From IMG/VR virus record IMGVR_UViG_3300042392_001901, positions 1 through 55,794 of that record: DNA of 55,794 nt; one strand, given 5' to 3'. Of this stretch, positions 13,784-21,130 are shown in pieces. A program made the position numbers and the translations under genes. Position 1 is the stretch's first letter; the number at the start of each line of letters is the position of its first letter. This DNA is from a virus. The notes below the pieces were generated by a model that was given only the letters and a program-made list of their open reading frames with translations, was not told the DNA's origin and searched no databases.

Positions 13784-13885
13784 GTTTCTCTATACGGGGC
13801 TTAACTTTGGGGACTTTTTTCACTTTTATGAAAAAAGTTGTGTACTTTTGCCGCGGTTTATGCTATAATAACCATGTAAGCAACA
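13784..13885 (+). promoter_or_regulatory. Repeated early promoter module, copy B
   Basis: Starts with 'tttctctatacgggg', then hairpin CTTTTTTCA (13814-13822) / TGAAAAAAG (13829-13837), -35 TGTACT (13841-13846), 17 bp, TATAAT (13864-13869), leader TAACCATGTAAGCAACA (13869-13885). Confidence 0.8.
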
Positions 13886-13898
13886 ATTCGATACCAGA

Positions 13899-14147
13899 AT
13901 GACCAACGACGACAAACATTACGGAACAGTAGAGATCAAGATGTCAAATGGTGAGTATTTCACCACCGAAGTAGTAAAAGAAGGAGATAAGTTTATCACT
14001 GGAACGTTTACCAATACTAGACTTCTTCGCGACAAATGGGAAATAAGCATTGAGGAATACTACTCTCATCAAGAAGCTCTACAGGAACTTTATGAAATTC
14101 TTGAAGAGTATGCAAACTCGCCAGAAGCGCTGCTTCAATATGCCTAA
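13899..14147 (+). CDS. Hypothetical early protein
   Basis: An 82-residue acidic protein behind module B. The N-terminal half is beta-like (GTVEIKMSNGEYFTTEVV) and the C-terminal half is helical (HQEALQELYEILEEYA). No family is recognised. Confidence 0.6.
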   Translation: MTNDDKHYGTVEIKMSNGEYFTTEVVKEGDKFITGTFTNTRLLRDKWEISIEEYYSHQEALQELYEILEEYANSPEALLQYA

Positions 14148-14150
14148 TAA

Positions 14151-14167
14151 TAACCACGTAAGCAACA
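14151..14167 (+). repeat. Leader motif copy without promoter
   Basis: TAACCACGTAAGCAACA matches the leader of the promoter modules but has no -35/-10 or hairpin ahead of it. It sits just before the ATG at 14170. Confidence 0.65.
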
Positions 14168-14169
14168 AT

Positions 14170-14319
14170 ATGATTGATATTAATACAGTACAAGGATTTT
14201 GGTATGATGGCAATACTCCAATTGCTAATCTCACGGATGGCAGAGAGGTGGTATTGAGTGAAGAAGATGCTCAGTTCATTTTGGATTGGAGTGCGTCAAT
14301 AGCTAATAGAGTAGAGTAA
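14170..14319 (+). CDS. Small hypothetical protein
   Basis: A 49-residue protein starting right after the leader motif. It has a WYDGNTPIANLTDGREVVLSEEDA core and a short C-terminal helix. Function unknown. Confidence 0.55.
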   Translation: MIDINTVQGFWYDGNTPIANLTDGREVVLSEEDAQFILDWSASIANRVE

Positions 14320-14328
14320 ATAATAATT

Positions 14329-15000
14329 ATGAACAAGCCAATCTTTGTAGTAGGAGACATTCATGGCAAGTGGGATGCGCTTTTTCTTAAGATAAAAGCT
14401 GGCGATATTCGTGATTTTGTCTTGATCGGTGTTGGTGACCTTGGAGTCGGTTTTAAACTCGAGAAGCAACAGGATCGTCAGTTTGAATATATCAACACCT
14501 TTTTCAAAAGTCGAAACATCGATTTTTTAGGCATTCGCGGCAATCATGATGACCCAGCATATTTTGATGGAAAGATAAGCATGAGTAATTTCAAGTTGCT
14601 TCCAGATTATACATCAATGACTCTAGATGATAAAGAATTTTTGTTTGTTGGTGGCGCTGTCAGTGTCGATCGACGTATGAGAGCACAGGGCATTTCATAC
14701 TGGGCAGATGAAAAGTTTGTCTTGGATGTTTCTAAGATAAAGCGATGTGATGTACTCATTACGCACAGTGCTCCAACATGGAATGGACCGTGTGATAAGT
14801 CTGGAATCTCAGGTTGGTGTGATCGTGACTCTACTCTTTGGGATGAGTGTGTACAAGAACGCAAAGATCATGATATACTTTTAAAACTTTGTGGTGCGAG
14901 TCGCCATTACGCTGGTCATTTTCATACCTCTTCTTCAGTTGACTTTGATGGATGTGTGAGTACAATATTAGACGAACTAGAAATCGGAGAAATAAGATGA
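14329..15000 (+). CDS. Calcineurin-like metallophosphoesterase
   Basis: A 223-residue enzyme with all the signature metal motifs in order: GDIHG (about 8-12), GVGDLG (about 34-39), GIRGNHDD (about 63-70), LITHSAP (about 139-145) and YAGHFH (about 190-195). Such proteins hydrolyse phosphoesters of proteins, nucleotides or nucleic acids with a two-metal centre. T4-like phages often carry one; the substrate cannot be told from sequence. Its stop overlaps the next start by ATGA. Confidence 0.88.
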   Translation: MNKPIFVVGDIHGKWDALFLKIKAGDIRDFVLIGVGDLGVGFKLEKQQDRQFEYINTFFKSRNIDFLGIRGNHDDPAYFDGKISMSNFKLLPDYTSMTLDDKEFLFVGGAVSVDRRMRAQGISYWADEKFVLDVSKIKRCDVLITHSAPTWNGPCDKSGISGWCDRDSTLWDECVQERKDHDILLKLCGASRHYAGHFHTSSSVDFDGCVSTILDELEIGEIR

Positions 15001-15290
15001 ATAAACAACTGACTATTGAAGAACTAAATAAAATTTTAGATTCATATATTGCATTGAAGCGCGTGATCGACTCTGCAGTCGAAGTCGGGTGTTTAGACCC
15101 AGATGGTCCAATCTACAATACAGTTTGGAAAGCATTTGAAGATACAGTAGATATTATTGATCCATATAGTTGGATTATGTGGTACATCTATGACAATGAT
15201 ATGGGAGAAAAAGGTATGCTAGTAAAAATTGCCGATGAACAATTTTATATTGAAAATAGAAGAGATTTATTGAAGGTGATGAATTCTTAA
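14997..15290 (+). CDS. Hypothetical protein, paralogue of 31684
   Basis: A 97-residue protein overlapping the phosphoesterase stop. It shares the pattern L(x)n AVEVGCLDPDG..YNTVWKAFED...DPYSWIMWYI with the protein at 31684 (AGCLEIEG..QNAIWSSIE...DPEGWIMWHI), so the two are paralogues. The Trp-rich core suggests a compact helical domain. Role unknown. Confidence 0.6.
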   Translation: MNKQLTIEELNKILDSYIALKRVIDSAVEVGCLDPDGPIYNTVWKAFEDTVDIIDPYSWIMWYIYDNDMGEKGMLVKIADEQFYIENRRDLLKVMNS

Positions 15291-15293
15291 ATT

Positions 15294-15482
15294 ATGAATA
15301 TTGTTATTGTAATTTTATTGGTCATTCATACTGCTTTGTGTATGATTGCTGGTTTTTGGATGGGTGTTAATAAAACACATCGTGAAGCATATGAAAATGG
15401 TCATATGACTATTGAGCGTGTAGGTGATAAAAGAAATTATCGCTGGATCGAGACTCATAAAATAGGATATGACTATGAATGA
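15294..15482 (+). CDS. Small membrane protein
   Basis: A 62-residue protein with an N-terminal transmembrane helix (NIVIVILLVIHTALCMIAGFWMGV) followed by a charged tail. It may be a membrane-anchored early protein. No homologue is recognised. Confidence 0.55.
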   Translation: MNIVIVILLVIHTALCMIAGFWMGVNKTHREAYENGHMTIERVGDKRNYRWIETHKIGYDYE

Positions 15483-15564
15483 TTTAACCATAGTACTCTA
15501 TTGTATTCTCATGACTTCACTTGCAATTGGCACACTTATAATTTTTGAAAAATACGACAAATGA
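15475..15564 (+). CDS. 29-residue membrane peptide
   Basis: A tiny ORF that overlaps the preceding gene by eight bases and the GMP reductase start by four (ATGA). It is almost entirely one hydrophobic helix (TIVLYCILMTSLAIGTLIIF). The tight overlaps at both ends support real translation. Confidence 0.45.
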   Translation: MNDLTIVLYCILMTSLAIGTLIIFEKYDK

Positions 15565-16514
15565 AAACTGCATATCAATATAAAGACATATGTTTGCTGC
15601 CTCGCTATAGTAGCCTAAAGACTCGTCAAAGAGCTGAAGTTTCTACAGTATTTTTAGGATCACAATTTAAATTGCCAGTTGTGCCTTCGAATATGGTATG
15701 TGTCATAAACGAATCACATGCAAAATGGCTGAGTGAGCATGGCTATTTCTATGTCATGCATCGTTTCGGTGTCGATAACCTTGAATTTGTTCGCGCTGCC
15801 CAAGGTTGGAAAACAGTCAGCATCAGCGTAGGTGTGCAAGAAGTTGACAAATATCTACTTGAGCAGATCGCAGCAGAAGATTTAAAGTTAGACTATGTCA
15901 CAATCGACATTGCTCATGGTGATAGCATTCTTATGAAAGAGATGTTGAGTCATATTTCTTCGCTGTCTCTTGATACAAAAATTATTGCCGGCAATGTCTG
16001 CACTCCCGAAGGCTATCGCAGGCTTGTTGAATGGGGGGCAGATGCTGTAAAAGTTGGTATTGGCGGTGGAGGTGTGTGCAGCACAAAAAACAAAACTGGC
16101 TTTACTTTTCCAATGTATAGTTGTATCACACTCATTGATCGTGTGCGAGAACTCGATGATCCACCAATAATTGCAGATGGCGGAGTTCGTGAGCATGCCG
16201 ACATTGTAAAATCAATTCACGCCGGAGCAGAGATGGTTATGGTTGGTGGTCTATTTAGTCGATGTATTGATTCACCGGCTGAAATGATTGACGGTCAAAA
16301 AGTTTATTTTGGAAGTGCTTCTCAATACAACAAGGGTGAATATCGAAACGTTGAAGGAGTTAAGCGTGCACTAGATCTTGACACAATGACCTATGCAGAA
16401 AAATTGCTCGAGATAGAACAGGACCTTCAAAGTGCGGTTTCTTACTCCGGTGGAAGAAACTTACTTGATATCCCGAGCGTAGAATCAATGCTCGTTACAA
16501 GTTGGGAGGCATAA
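15561..16514 (+). CDS. guaC: GMP reductase / IMP dehydrogenase-family enzyme
   Basis: A 317-residue TIM-barrel protein without CBS domains, the length of GMP reductase. Signatures: PVVPSNMVCV near residue 38, the catalytic loop KVGIGGGGVCSTKNKTG (active Cys) at about 174-190, IIADGGVREHADIVK and AEMVMVGGLFS for phosphate binding, and a C-terminal YSGGRNL. GMP reductase converts GMP to IMP with NADPH. In a phage this would shift guanine nucleotides from host RNA breakdown towards adenine pools, fitting an AT-rich genome (inference). Reduction rather than oxidation is inferred from length and the loop. Confidence 0.85.
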   Translation: MKTAYQYKDICLLPRYSSLKTRQRAEVSTVFLGSQFKLPVVPSNMVCVINESHAKWLSEHGYFYVMHRFGVDNLEFVRAAQGWKTVSISVGVQEVDKYLLEQIAAEDLKLDYVTIDIAHGDSILMKEMLSHISSLSLDTKIIAGNVCTPEGYRRLVEWGADAVKVGIGGGGVCSTKNKTGFTFPMYSCITLIDRVRELDDPPIIADGGVREHADIVKSIHAGAEMVMVGGLFSRCIDSPAEMIDGQKVYFGSASQYNKGEYRNVEGVKRALDLDTMTYAEKLLEIEQDLQSAVSYSGGRNLLDIPSVESMLVTSWEA

Positions 16515-16536
16515 ATTTGAAGGAGACCTTTATTAG

Positions 16537-16785
16537 ATGAAAAATGAAAAATGTTGGGAATGCAATGGCACACTGCAGCGGGTGTTCGTCACCGAAACTT
16601 ATGATGAACATGTTCTTGGTAGCATTACCATTAAAGACATTCCTATTCTTCGTTGCTGTTCATGCGGTGCCGAAGTAATCGGTGCAGATGGCAGCGCGTA
16701 TATCGATGACACCATCGAAAGAGAATACAAGAAGCGAGGACTGCAACGTCAATACAGAACGTGGACCGAAACTGTAGTAGAATAA
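16537..16785 (+). CDS. YgiT-type zinc-finger protein
   Basis: An 82-residue protein with two Cys pairs, CWEC (residues 6-9) and CCSCG (about 40-44), separated by a beta-hairpin region with the IPILRCCSCGAE pattern of YgiT/MqsA-type zinc fingers. It lacks a C-terminal HTH, unlike MqsA. AAGGAG lies upstream but further than usual. It may be a small DNA- or protein-binding regulator. Confidence 0.6.
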   Translation: MKNEKCWECNGTLQRVFVTETYDEHVLGSITIKDIPILRCCSCGAEVIGADGSAYIDDTIEREYKKRGLQRQYRTWTETVVE

Positions 16786-16789
16786 ACTT

Positions 16790-16990
16790 ATGAAAGAACT
16801 ATATAGAATAGTAGAACGTATAGACGTTCCAACTGCTAGAACATACTATGCAATTCAAGAGAAGTTTCTTTGGTTTTGGATCACAGATTTTAGTTATGGA
16901 ATTTGGGCAACAGCAGAAGCCGCAGAAGATATGGTTATAAAACTGATGAAAAACCCAAACAGAATAGTAAAAACATTTTCTTATGAGTGA
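16790..16990 (+). CDS. YRIV-family small protein (copy 1)
   Basis: A 66-residue protein: YRIVERID....RTYYAIQEKFLWFWIT...YGIWATAEAAEDMVIKLMKNP. It is nearly identical to the protein at 29824 and more distantly like those at 18237 and 29012 (shared YRI ... Y.I/VxRK ... WFW core). The family looks like a small beta-sheet plus C-terminal helix. Function unknown; multiple copies suggest recent duplication. Confidence 0.65.
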   Translation: MKELYRIVERIDVPTARTYYAIQEKFLWFWITDFSYGIWATAEAAEDMVIKLMKNPNRIVKTFSYE

Positions 16991-17180
16991 AGATATAAAA
17001 TACGAAGTGCTTTGGCTAAACAAAAATAAAGTGTTTAAAAATGCAATCTTTTTTGATCAGGACATTGCTTTAGATTTTTACGTTGAGAAACTAAAAATGG
17101 GAACAAAACCACAGATTAAACAGCATGTAACCGTTACAACGATACTACAATGCGCAGTCAATAAAATAGATCATGAGTAA
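16983..17180 (+). CDS. Hypothetical protein (paralogue of 30333)
   Basis: A 65-residue protein overlapping the previous gene by eight bases. It resembles the protein at 30333 in size, order and the (x)LxW...ALDFYVEKLKMGTKP / DWYETKLETGKNP segment. Unknown role. Confidence 0.55.
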   Translation: MSEDIKYEVLWLNKNKVFKNAIFFDQDIALDFYVEKLKMGTKPQIKQHVTVTTILQCAVNKIDHE

Positions 17181-17676
17181 TACACCGGACACAGATGCAA
17201 ATCAAATCTTTCTAGGATTCAATCCAGATGAAGGTGACTATTTTGTGCCAGCAACAGTTGCTCGTAAGCTAGAACAGCAACGCGATGAAGCAGTCAACAA
17301 CTATGAAACTGCTGTGCTACGAGAGCATCGTATGCAGGAGCAACTTGATACGCTTAAAGAATCAATTCTGGATTTGTCTCATCCCAATATGCAATTGCTG
17401 TTAGAAGAACGCAATGAGGTATGCAATCAACGGGATGCAGCATTTGAACGTTATAATGAAGCAGTTAAACTTTACAATGCCGCAGTAATTGGCGCGAAGT
17501 TGATTGATAAGGATCTAAAGAAAGCAAAGAAAGATCTAAAGAAAGCAGAGAGTGAACGTGATAAGCTGGCGAAGGGTTTGAAAGACCTTATCAATTATGC
17601 AAACAGTTTCAAACCGTTCTTTAATCGCTATCAGAAAAGGCAAACTGCCGATACAAAAGGAGGCGATCATGAGTGA
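17173..17676 (+). CDS. Long coiled-coil protein, MSxTPxTD family
   Basis: A 167-residue protein starting MSNTPDTDANQ and followed by VPATVARKLEQQRDEA, a pattern shared with the genes at 17669 and 29421. The rest is a long coiled coil including KKAKKDLKKAESERDKL. An ILDLSHPNMQLLLEERNE segment is almost the same in 29421. Its gene is less AT-rich than its neighbours, which suggests transfer. From memory, proteins of this type also occur in bacterial genomes and metagenomic phages. Function unknown. Confidence 0.6.
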   Translation: MSNTPDTDANQIFLGFNPDEGDYFVPATVARKLEQQRDEAVNNYETAVLREHRMQEQLDTLKESILDLSHPNMQLLLEERNEVCNQRDAAFERYNEAVKLYNAAVIGAKLIDKDLKKAKKDLKKAESERDKLAKGLKDLINYANSFKPFFNRYQKRQTADTKGGDHE

Positions 17677-18025
17677 AACACTAGAAACAGACGCCCTATG
17701 GGATGCGCAAATTATGTCAGACACCCCATATCATGAAGCATGGGAAGAGATGTCAGAACATGCATGCAAACTAGAACGCGAGCGCGACAATGCAATCGCA
17801 GAAGCGACCAATGCAGTCAATGATATTATCAGTGTGCGATGGAAACTAAAGCAAGCAAAAGAAACTACTGAGCGCTATCGACTTGATGCTAATCGTCTTG
17901 AAGCAGAGGTTATGATACTAAAGGAAAAACTCAAAGAGTATGATGATACATTAACCGTTTGCACCGATAACTTTTCATGCAAGACATTTGTGCCGCAAAA
18001 GTGGGAACTGCCGCCCTATCAATGA
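17669..18025 (+). CDS. Coiled-coil protein, MSxTPxTD family
   Basis: A 118-residue protein starting MSETLETD. It has a second MSDTP-like start at about residue 16 and the HACKLERERDNAIAEA helix shared with its relatives, then a long coiled coil. The ATG at 17669 is supported by a strong AAGGAGG 5-11 bases upstream, one of very few clear Shine-Dalgarno sites in the window. It overlaps the upstream gene by eight bases. Confidence 0.6.
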   Translation: MSETLETDALWDAQIMSDTPYHEAWEEMSEHACKLERERDNAIAEATNAVNDIISVRWKLKQAKETTERYRLDANRLEAEVMILKEKLKEYDDTLTVCTDNFSCKTFVPQKWELPPYQ

Positions 18026-18103
18026 GCTAAGCAGTGACCTTAACTGTTTACTGCATAACAAACTTTCACTGCACAGTAAAAACGATCAACCCTAGTAAAA
18101 ATC

Positions 18104-18232
18104 ATGAGCAGCTCAGCAAAAAGTAAAGGTAGCGTGCCAACCGTTCAATGGTGGAAACATCTTCGAAAATATTGGAAGCGCGTTTAAAACAAGCGTGTAC
18201 GCGCTGATGGGAAAAAACAAACACAAGAATAA
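18104..18232 (+). pseudogene. Nonsense-mutated copy of the MSSSAKSKG peptide gene
   Basis: The frame reads MSSSAKSKG...WWKHLRKYWKRV, then TAA (18185-18187), then continues in frame NKRVRADGKK. The intact paralogue at 19384 has CAA at that position. A single C-to-T change therefore truncates this copy to 27 residues. The short product might still be made. Confidence 0.65.
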
Positions 18233-18236
18233 ACTT

Positions 18237-18503
18237 ATGCCAAAATACAGAATCGTAAGAGACTATCGCGACAGAAACACAAAACTGTCACATGAAAAAT
18301 ACTATATTCAACGCAAGTCGTTATGGATGTGGAATGACATTGACCCATTTGACGTCGACTCGAGTTTTTACAGAAGCGGTAAAAGATGGGACACGTTTGA
18401 AGAGGCACTCGAGGTATACACGAAGATCGAAGAGATTGAGGCTCTCAAGTGTCGCGGATTAGAGGTTGTGTGGCCAAAACCACGCCCAGAATGGCCTTGC
18501 TGA
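18237..18503 (+). CDS. YRIV-family small protein (copy 2)
   Basis: An 88-residue protein starting MPKYRIVRDYRDR, with YYIQRKSLWMW at the core and a predicted C-terminal helix ending in a Pro-rich tail. It is a diverged member of the family at 16790, 29012 and 29824. It is the last gene before promoter module C. Confidence 0.55.
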   Translation: MPKYRIVRDYRDRNTKLSHEKYYIQRKSLWMWNDIDPFDVDSSFYRSGKRWDTFEEALEVYTKIEEIEALKCRGLEVVWPKPRPEWPC

Positions 18504-18610
18504 GGTCATTTTCTCTATACGGGGACACCGTCCGGGACCTTTTTTCACTTTTATGAAAAAAGTTGTGTACTTTTGTCGCGGTTTATGCTATAATAACCAT
18601 GTAAGCAACA
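18503..18610 (+). promoter_or_regulatory. Repeated early promoter module, copy C
   Basis: 'ttttctctatacgggg', a GC-rich dyad (GGACACCGTCC), the AT hairpin, -35 TGTACT (18566-18571), 17 bp, TATAAT (18589-18594), leader TAACCATGTAAGCAACA (18594-18610). It is very close to copy D. Confidence 0.8.
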
Positions 18611-18622
18611 ATTCGATACCAA

Positions 18623-18874
18623 ATGAAACTGATTAAAACAGCACCGCAACAAGAAGCAACCTACAAGGTAGGAGACGAAATCGTCCTCCAATATTCGATG
18701 TTCGACGGTCGTACCTCTGAATGCAAGCGCAAATCCATGACAGTCACCAAAGTCAACAAAATCACCCTCATCGCTGAAGACAAATTTGGCAACTGGCTCA
18801 GACTTGACCCTCGCGAAGACGAAATCACCACTCGTGCTCAACTCATCAAAGAGTTGAACGACTCGATCGACTAA
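18623..18874 (+). CDS. Hypothetical early protein
   Basis: An 83-residue protein behind module C. It has a beta-rich pattern with KVGDEIVLQYSMFDG...SMTVTKVNKITLIAEDKFGNWLRLDPRED, suggesting a small barrel (KOW/SH3-like) fold, then a short helix. Role unknown. Confidence 0.6.
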   Translation: MKLIKTAPQQEATYKVGDEIVLQYSMFDGRTSECKRKSMTVTKVNKITLIAEDKFGNWLRLDPREDEITTRAQLIKELNDSID

Positions 18875-18879
18875 GAAAC

Positions 18880-18896
18880 TAACCACGTAAGCAACA
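18880..18896 (+). repeat. Leader motif copy without promoter
   Basis: TAACCACGTAAGCAACA, the same 17-base motif (one base changed) as the promoter-module leaders, 13 bases before the ATG at 18910, with no promoter ahead. Confidence 0.65.
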
Positions 18897-18909
18897 AACC
18901 ACACCACCT

Positions 18910-19212
18910 ATGAAAACAGCATCGCTCAGCGTACAAGACATCAATACAGCCATCATCTCTGGAGGCTTTGCAAATGATGATCTCAATAGCATAATCCAAG
19001 CCATCACCTTTGCCCGCACTCGCCTTGCTCAAAAGACCAAAGCTTCTCTTCATATCGGCGACAATGTTCAATTTACAAACCCACGAAGTGGAGGTGCGAC
19101 CACTGGACATGTTGTCAAGATTGCCGTTAAGTTTGTCACGGTTCAAACTAGTGGCGGTCGATGGAAAGTTCCGGCGAGCATGTTGTCTAAAATCGATGCA
19201 GTTCTTAAATAA
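18910..19212 (+). CDS. Hypothetical protein with barrel-like C-terminus
   Basis: A 100-residue protein. Residues 1-45 are helical (SVQDINTAIISGGFANDDLNSIIQAITFARTRLA). Residues 46-100 form a KOW/SH3-like barrel: HIGDNVQFTNPRSGGATTGHVVKIAVKFVTVQTSGGRWKVPASML. This layout is common in T4-like marine phages (from memory) and suggests nucleic-acid or ribosome binding, but no function is known. Confidence 0.65.
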   Translation: MKTASLSVQDINTAIISGGFANDDLNSIIQAITFARTRLAQKTKASLHIGDNVQFTNPRSGGATTGHVVKIAVKFVTVQTSGGRWKVPASMLSKIDAVLK

Positions 19213-19238
19213 ATCTAACCATTACACTCGATAAATCT

Positions 19239-19382
19239 ATGAAAGAAGACAAACAAAAGCTGTTTGAAGAGAGCTTCAAGCTCTTCGAAAAATGTTGTGA
19301 TATTGTTGATAAGGTCCTGGAAGAGAGACGCGCAGGTGCTTATGATGAGCAAATGAAAATAGTTCGTAAGGAACTCCGATAG
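19239..19382 (+). CDS. Short helical protein
   Basis: A 47-residue highly charged helical peptide (KEDKQKLFEESFKLFEKCC ...). It lies between two small early genes with close spacing (stop two bases before the next ATG). Unknown role. Confidence 0.45.
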   Translation: MKEDKQKLFEESFKLFEKCCDIVDKVLEERRAGAYDEQMKIVRKELR

Positions 19383-19383
19383 T

Positions 19384-19518
19384 ATGAGCAGTTCAGCAAA
19401 GAGTAAAGGCGGTGTCAAGACCGTTCAATGGTGGAAGCATCTACGCAAGTACTGGAGCCGTGTGCAAAATAAGCGTGTACGTAAGGATGGTAAGAAGGAA
19501 ATACGGAAGGAACTCTGA
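19384..19518 (+). CDS. Small basic Trp-rich protein (MSSSAKSKG)
   Basis: A 44-residue basic peptide with a TVQWWKHLRKYWSRVQNKRVRKDGKK core. It is the intact paralogue of the truncated copy at 18104. The many Lys, Arg and Trp residues would suit nucleic-acid or membrane contact (inference). Confidence 0.5.
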   Translation: MSSSAKSKGGVKTVQWWKHLRKYWSRVQNKRVRKDGKKEIRKEL

Positions 19519-19529
19519 TACAATAAGGT

Positions 19530-19739
19530 ATGACCAACGAATACATCACAGCTACACTGAATATCACAATTGAAGGCGGCGACCGCTTCACTACTGGCTT
19601 TAATGTTCTTTTAGTAATGCTGATAGATAGATCAATCCAAGAGATTGTAGATGATTACTATGTTGGATCTGACTATACGTTCCATAATGAGATTTCACGA
19701 AAGATTGTGAAGGTGGAAATCCTAGAGATTAAGAAATAA
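19530..19739 (+). CDS. Hypothetical protein
   Basis: A 69-residue protein beginning MTNEYITATLNITIEGG; two beta stretches flank a helix (LLVMLIDRSIQEIVDDYY). No domain is recognised. Confidence 0.5.
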   Translation: MTNEYITATLNITIEGGDRFTTGFNVLLVMLIDRSIQEIVDDYYVGSDYTFHNEISRKIVKVEILEIKK

Positions 19740-19750
19740 GAAACTCAAAT

Positions 19751-19987
19751 ATGATTAGTGTACTAGCAAATCTTTTAAGAGAATGGGACGGCTCTTATAA
19801 GCCAGAAAAAATTTGTATCTATAAAGAAGGCAAAGAGATGGTTTTTGATGCAGAAGAATGGAATCACCTGTGTGATGTGTTAGCAGGAAAATACAACAAA
19901 GCGGCATCATCAATCCCAGAAGGTTGTTATACACCCGACTCTATATCAGTATGGAGCAAAGAATGGGTTGGAGGACAACTAACGTAA
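19751..19987 (+). CDS. Hypothetical protein
   Basis: A 78-residue protein with a helical middle (AEEWNHLCDVLAGKYNKAA) and a Trp-containing tail. No family is seen. Confidence 0.5.
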   Translation: MISVLANLLREWDGSYKPEKICIYKEGKEMVFDAEEWNHLCDVLAGKYNKAASSIPEGCYTPDSISVWSKEWVGGQLT

Positions 19988-20041
19988 AATTACTATAAAA
20001 AATCTATAAATGACTATAGAACCACGATAAATACAAAATAT

Positions 20042-20371
20042 ATGATGACAACAATAACTACAATATTAGCATATACCCTTAGTCTTGGCGCGATTTGCAG
20101 CCTGTTTTACGTTGCATGCCGACTCTTCTCTGAGTATATTGCGATGCGTAAACTGAAGCCGCTTAAAATGCCAACACCAGTAGAAGTGCCCGTTGTAAAA
20201 AACCAAACTGCACCAAAAAAGAAAGCGGTATATAAAAATCCTGCAAAAAAACAGCCAACTATAAAGCAAGCTGCTGCAGATGCTGCTAAAAAAGCAGCGA
20301 CAAAAAAGCAACCAGTCAAGGGAGCAAATAAAAAGACAGCAATTCGTAAGAAACCGCAAACCAAGGTTTGA
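20042..20371 (+). CDS. Membrane-anchored Lys/Ala-rich protein
   Basis: A 109-residue protein. It has one N-terminal transmembrane helix (ILAYTLSLGAICSLFYVAC) and then a strongly basic, low-complexity tail with repeated KKxxxKK and AAAD/KKAA segments that may bind nucleic acid or the membrane surface. A GATAAATA late-like motif precedes it. Function unknown. Confidence 0.55.
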   Translation: MMTTITTILAYTLSLGAICSLFYVACRLFSEYIAMRKLKPLKMPTPVEVPVVKNQTAPKKKAVYKNPAKKQPTIKQAAADAAKKAATKKQPVKGANKKTAIRKKPQTKV

Positions 20372-20372
20372 T

Positions 20373-20627
20373 ATGTCAGACGAAGTATTTGATTTTGGGT
20401 TTACTGCTGTTGCAGAAGATGAACTAGAGGTAGTTCGTGCAGCAAATGCAAAGGAAGATGAAGTGATTGAACTTCAGACTCGTCTTGATTCACTCTATAA
20501 ATCTATCTTGCCTCTTGTCTCAAATCTAAAGAAAAACCCAGAAAAGGATTATATTTACTGGCCAAATCGGCTAGACAAGGTAAAAGCTTTTGAGGGCATC
20601 ATCTCTAAAATATACAATGGGGCATGA
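20373..20627 (+). CDS. Conserved-looking phage protein
   Basis: An 84-residue acidic helical protein. FDFGFTAVAEDEL at the start, a coiled coil (ELQTRLDSLYKSILPLVSNL) and a YIYWPNRLDKVKAFEGII segment at the end match a short protein family I recall from T4-like cyanophages. It lies one base after the preceding stop. Role unknown. Confidence 0.6.
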   Translation: MSDEVFDFGFTAVAEDELEVVRAANAKEDEVIELQTRLDSLYKSILPLVSNLKKNPEKDYIYWPNRLDKVKAFEGIISKIYNGA

Positions 20628-20824
20628 AAGAGGGGACTCGAGAAGACACTATCGTAATAATTATGAAGTGGTCTGATGGGTCAAGCGCATGCTTTTTTCA
20701 AAGTGACAACGCGGCAATAAAAGAATATATAAAACAAAAGACTCTGAAAAATTCAGGGTTGCATCTAAAATATACAGTAAAAAAATATCTAAAAAGCGAA
20801 TATGATAAACTAAACGGGTTTTAA
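20624..20824 (+). CDS. Hypothetical protein
   Basis: A 66-residue protein with an ATGA overlap to the gene upstream. It has a short beta start (DTIVIIMKWSDGSSACFF) and a Lys-rich helical end. Last gene before a terminator. Confidence 0.5.
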   Translation: MKEGTREDTIVIIMKWSDGSSACFFQSDNAAIKEYIKQKTLKNSGLHLKYTVKKYLKSEYDKLNGF

Positions 20825-20854
20825 ACACCTGTTTAAGCATACATAAAATCAGAG

Positions 20855-20884
20855 AGGCATATCATTTTTTGATATGCCTTTTTG
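20855..20884 (+). terminator. Rho-independent terminator
   Basis: AGGCATATCA (20855-20864) pairs with TGATATGCCT (20870-20879), followed by a run of T. It separates the early genes from the lysis cassette. Confidence 0.85.
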
Positions 20885-20892
20885 TATAAATA
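20885..20892 (+). promoter_or_regulatory. T4-type late promoter of lysis cassette
   Basis: An exact TATAAATA directly after the terminator, 50 bases before the holin-like gene. Lysis genes are expected to be late. Confidence 0.65.
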
Positions 20893-20941
20893 CAACTAGT
20901 GAATGACTCTATATTATGCCTAATAACAAATACTAAAGCAT

Positions 20942-21130
20942 ATGGAACTACTCATAAACTTCGTACAGACACAAAGCTGGTTTGGAATCGCAACCGCTGT
21001 TATTGCTCTTGCTAGTGCAATCGCTGCAGCAACTCCAACGCCTGCTCCTGGAACAGCCATTGCAAAGCTCTATGCAGTCATTGACTTTCTTGCATTAAAC
21101 TTTGGCAAGGCTAAAGATAAAGGTGAATAA
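20942..21130 (+). CDS. Holin-like membrane protein
   Basis: A 62-residue protein with one strongly hydrophobic helix (FGIATAVIALASAIAAATP) and a second amphipathic/hydrophobic stretch (IAKLYAVIDFLALNFG), then a charged tail. Small size, membrane character and place ahead of spanins and an amidase fit a holin (inference from context). Confidence 0.6.
   Translation: MELLINFVQTQSWFGIATAVIALASAIAAATPTPAPGTAIAKLYAVIDFLALNFGKAKDKGE

Noticed and set aside
18595-18606. ATGTAA start-stop as conserved uORF
   Set aside because: In three copies the ATG is CTG or ACG, and predicted transcription starts lie near the ATG itself, so a uORF is unlikely.
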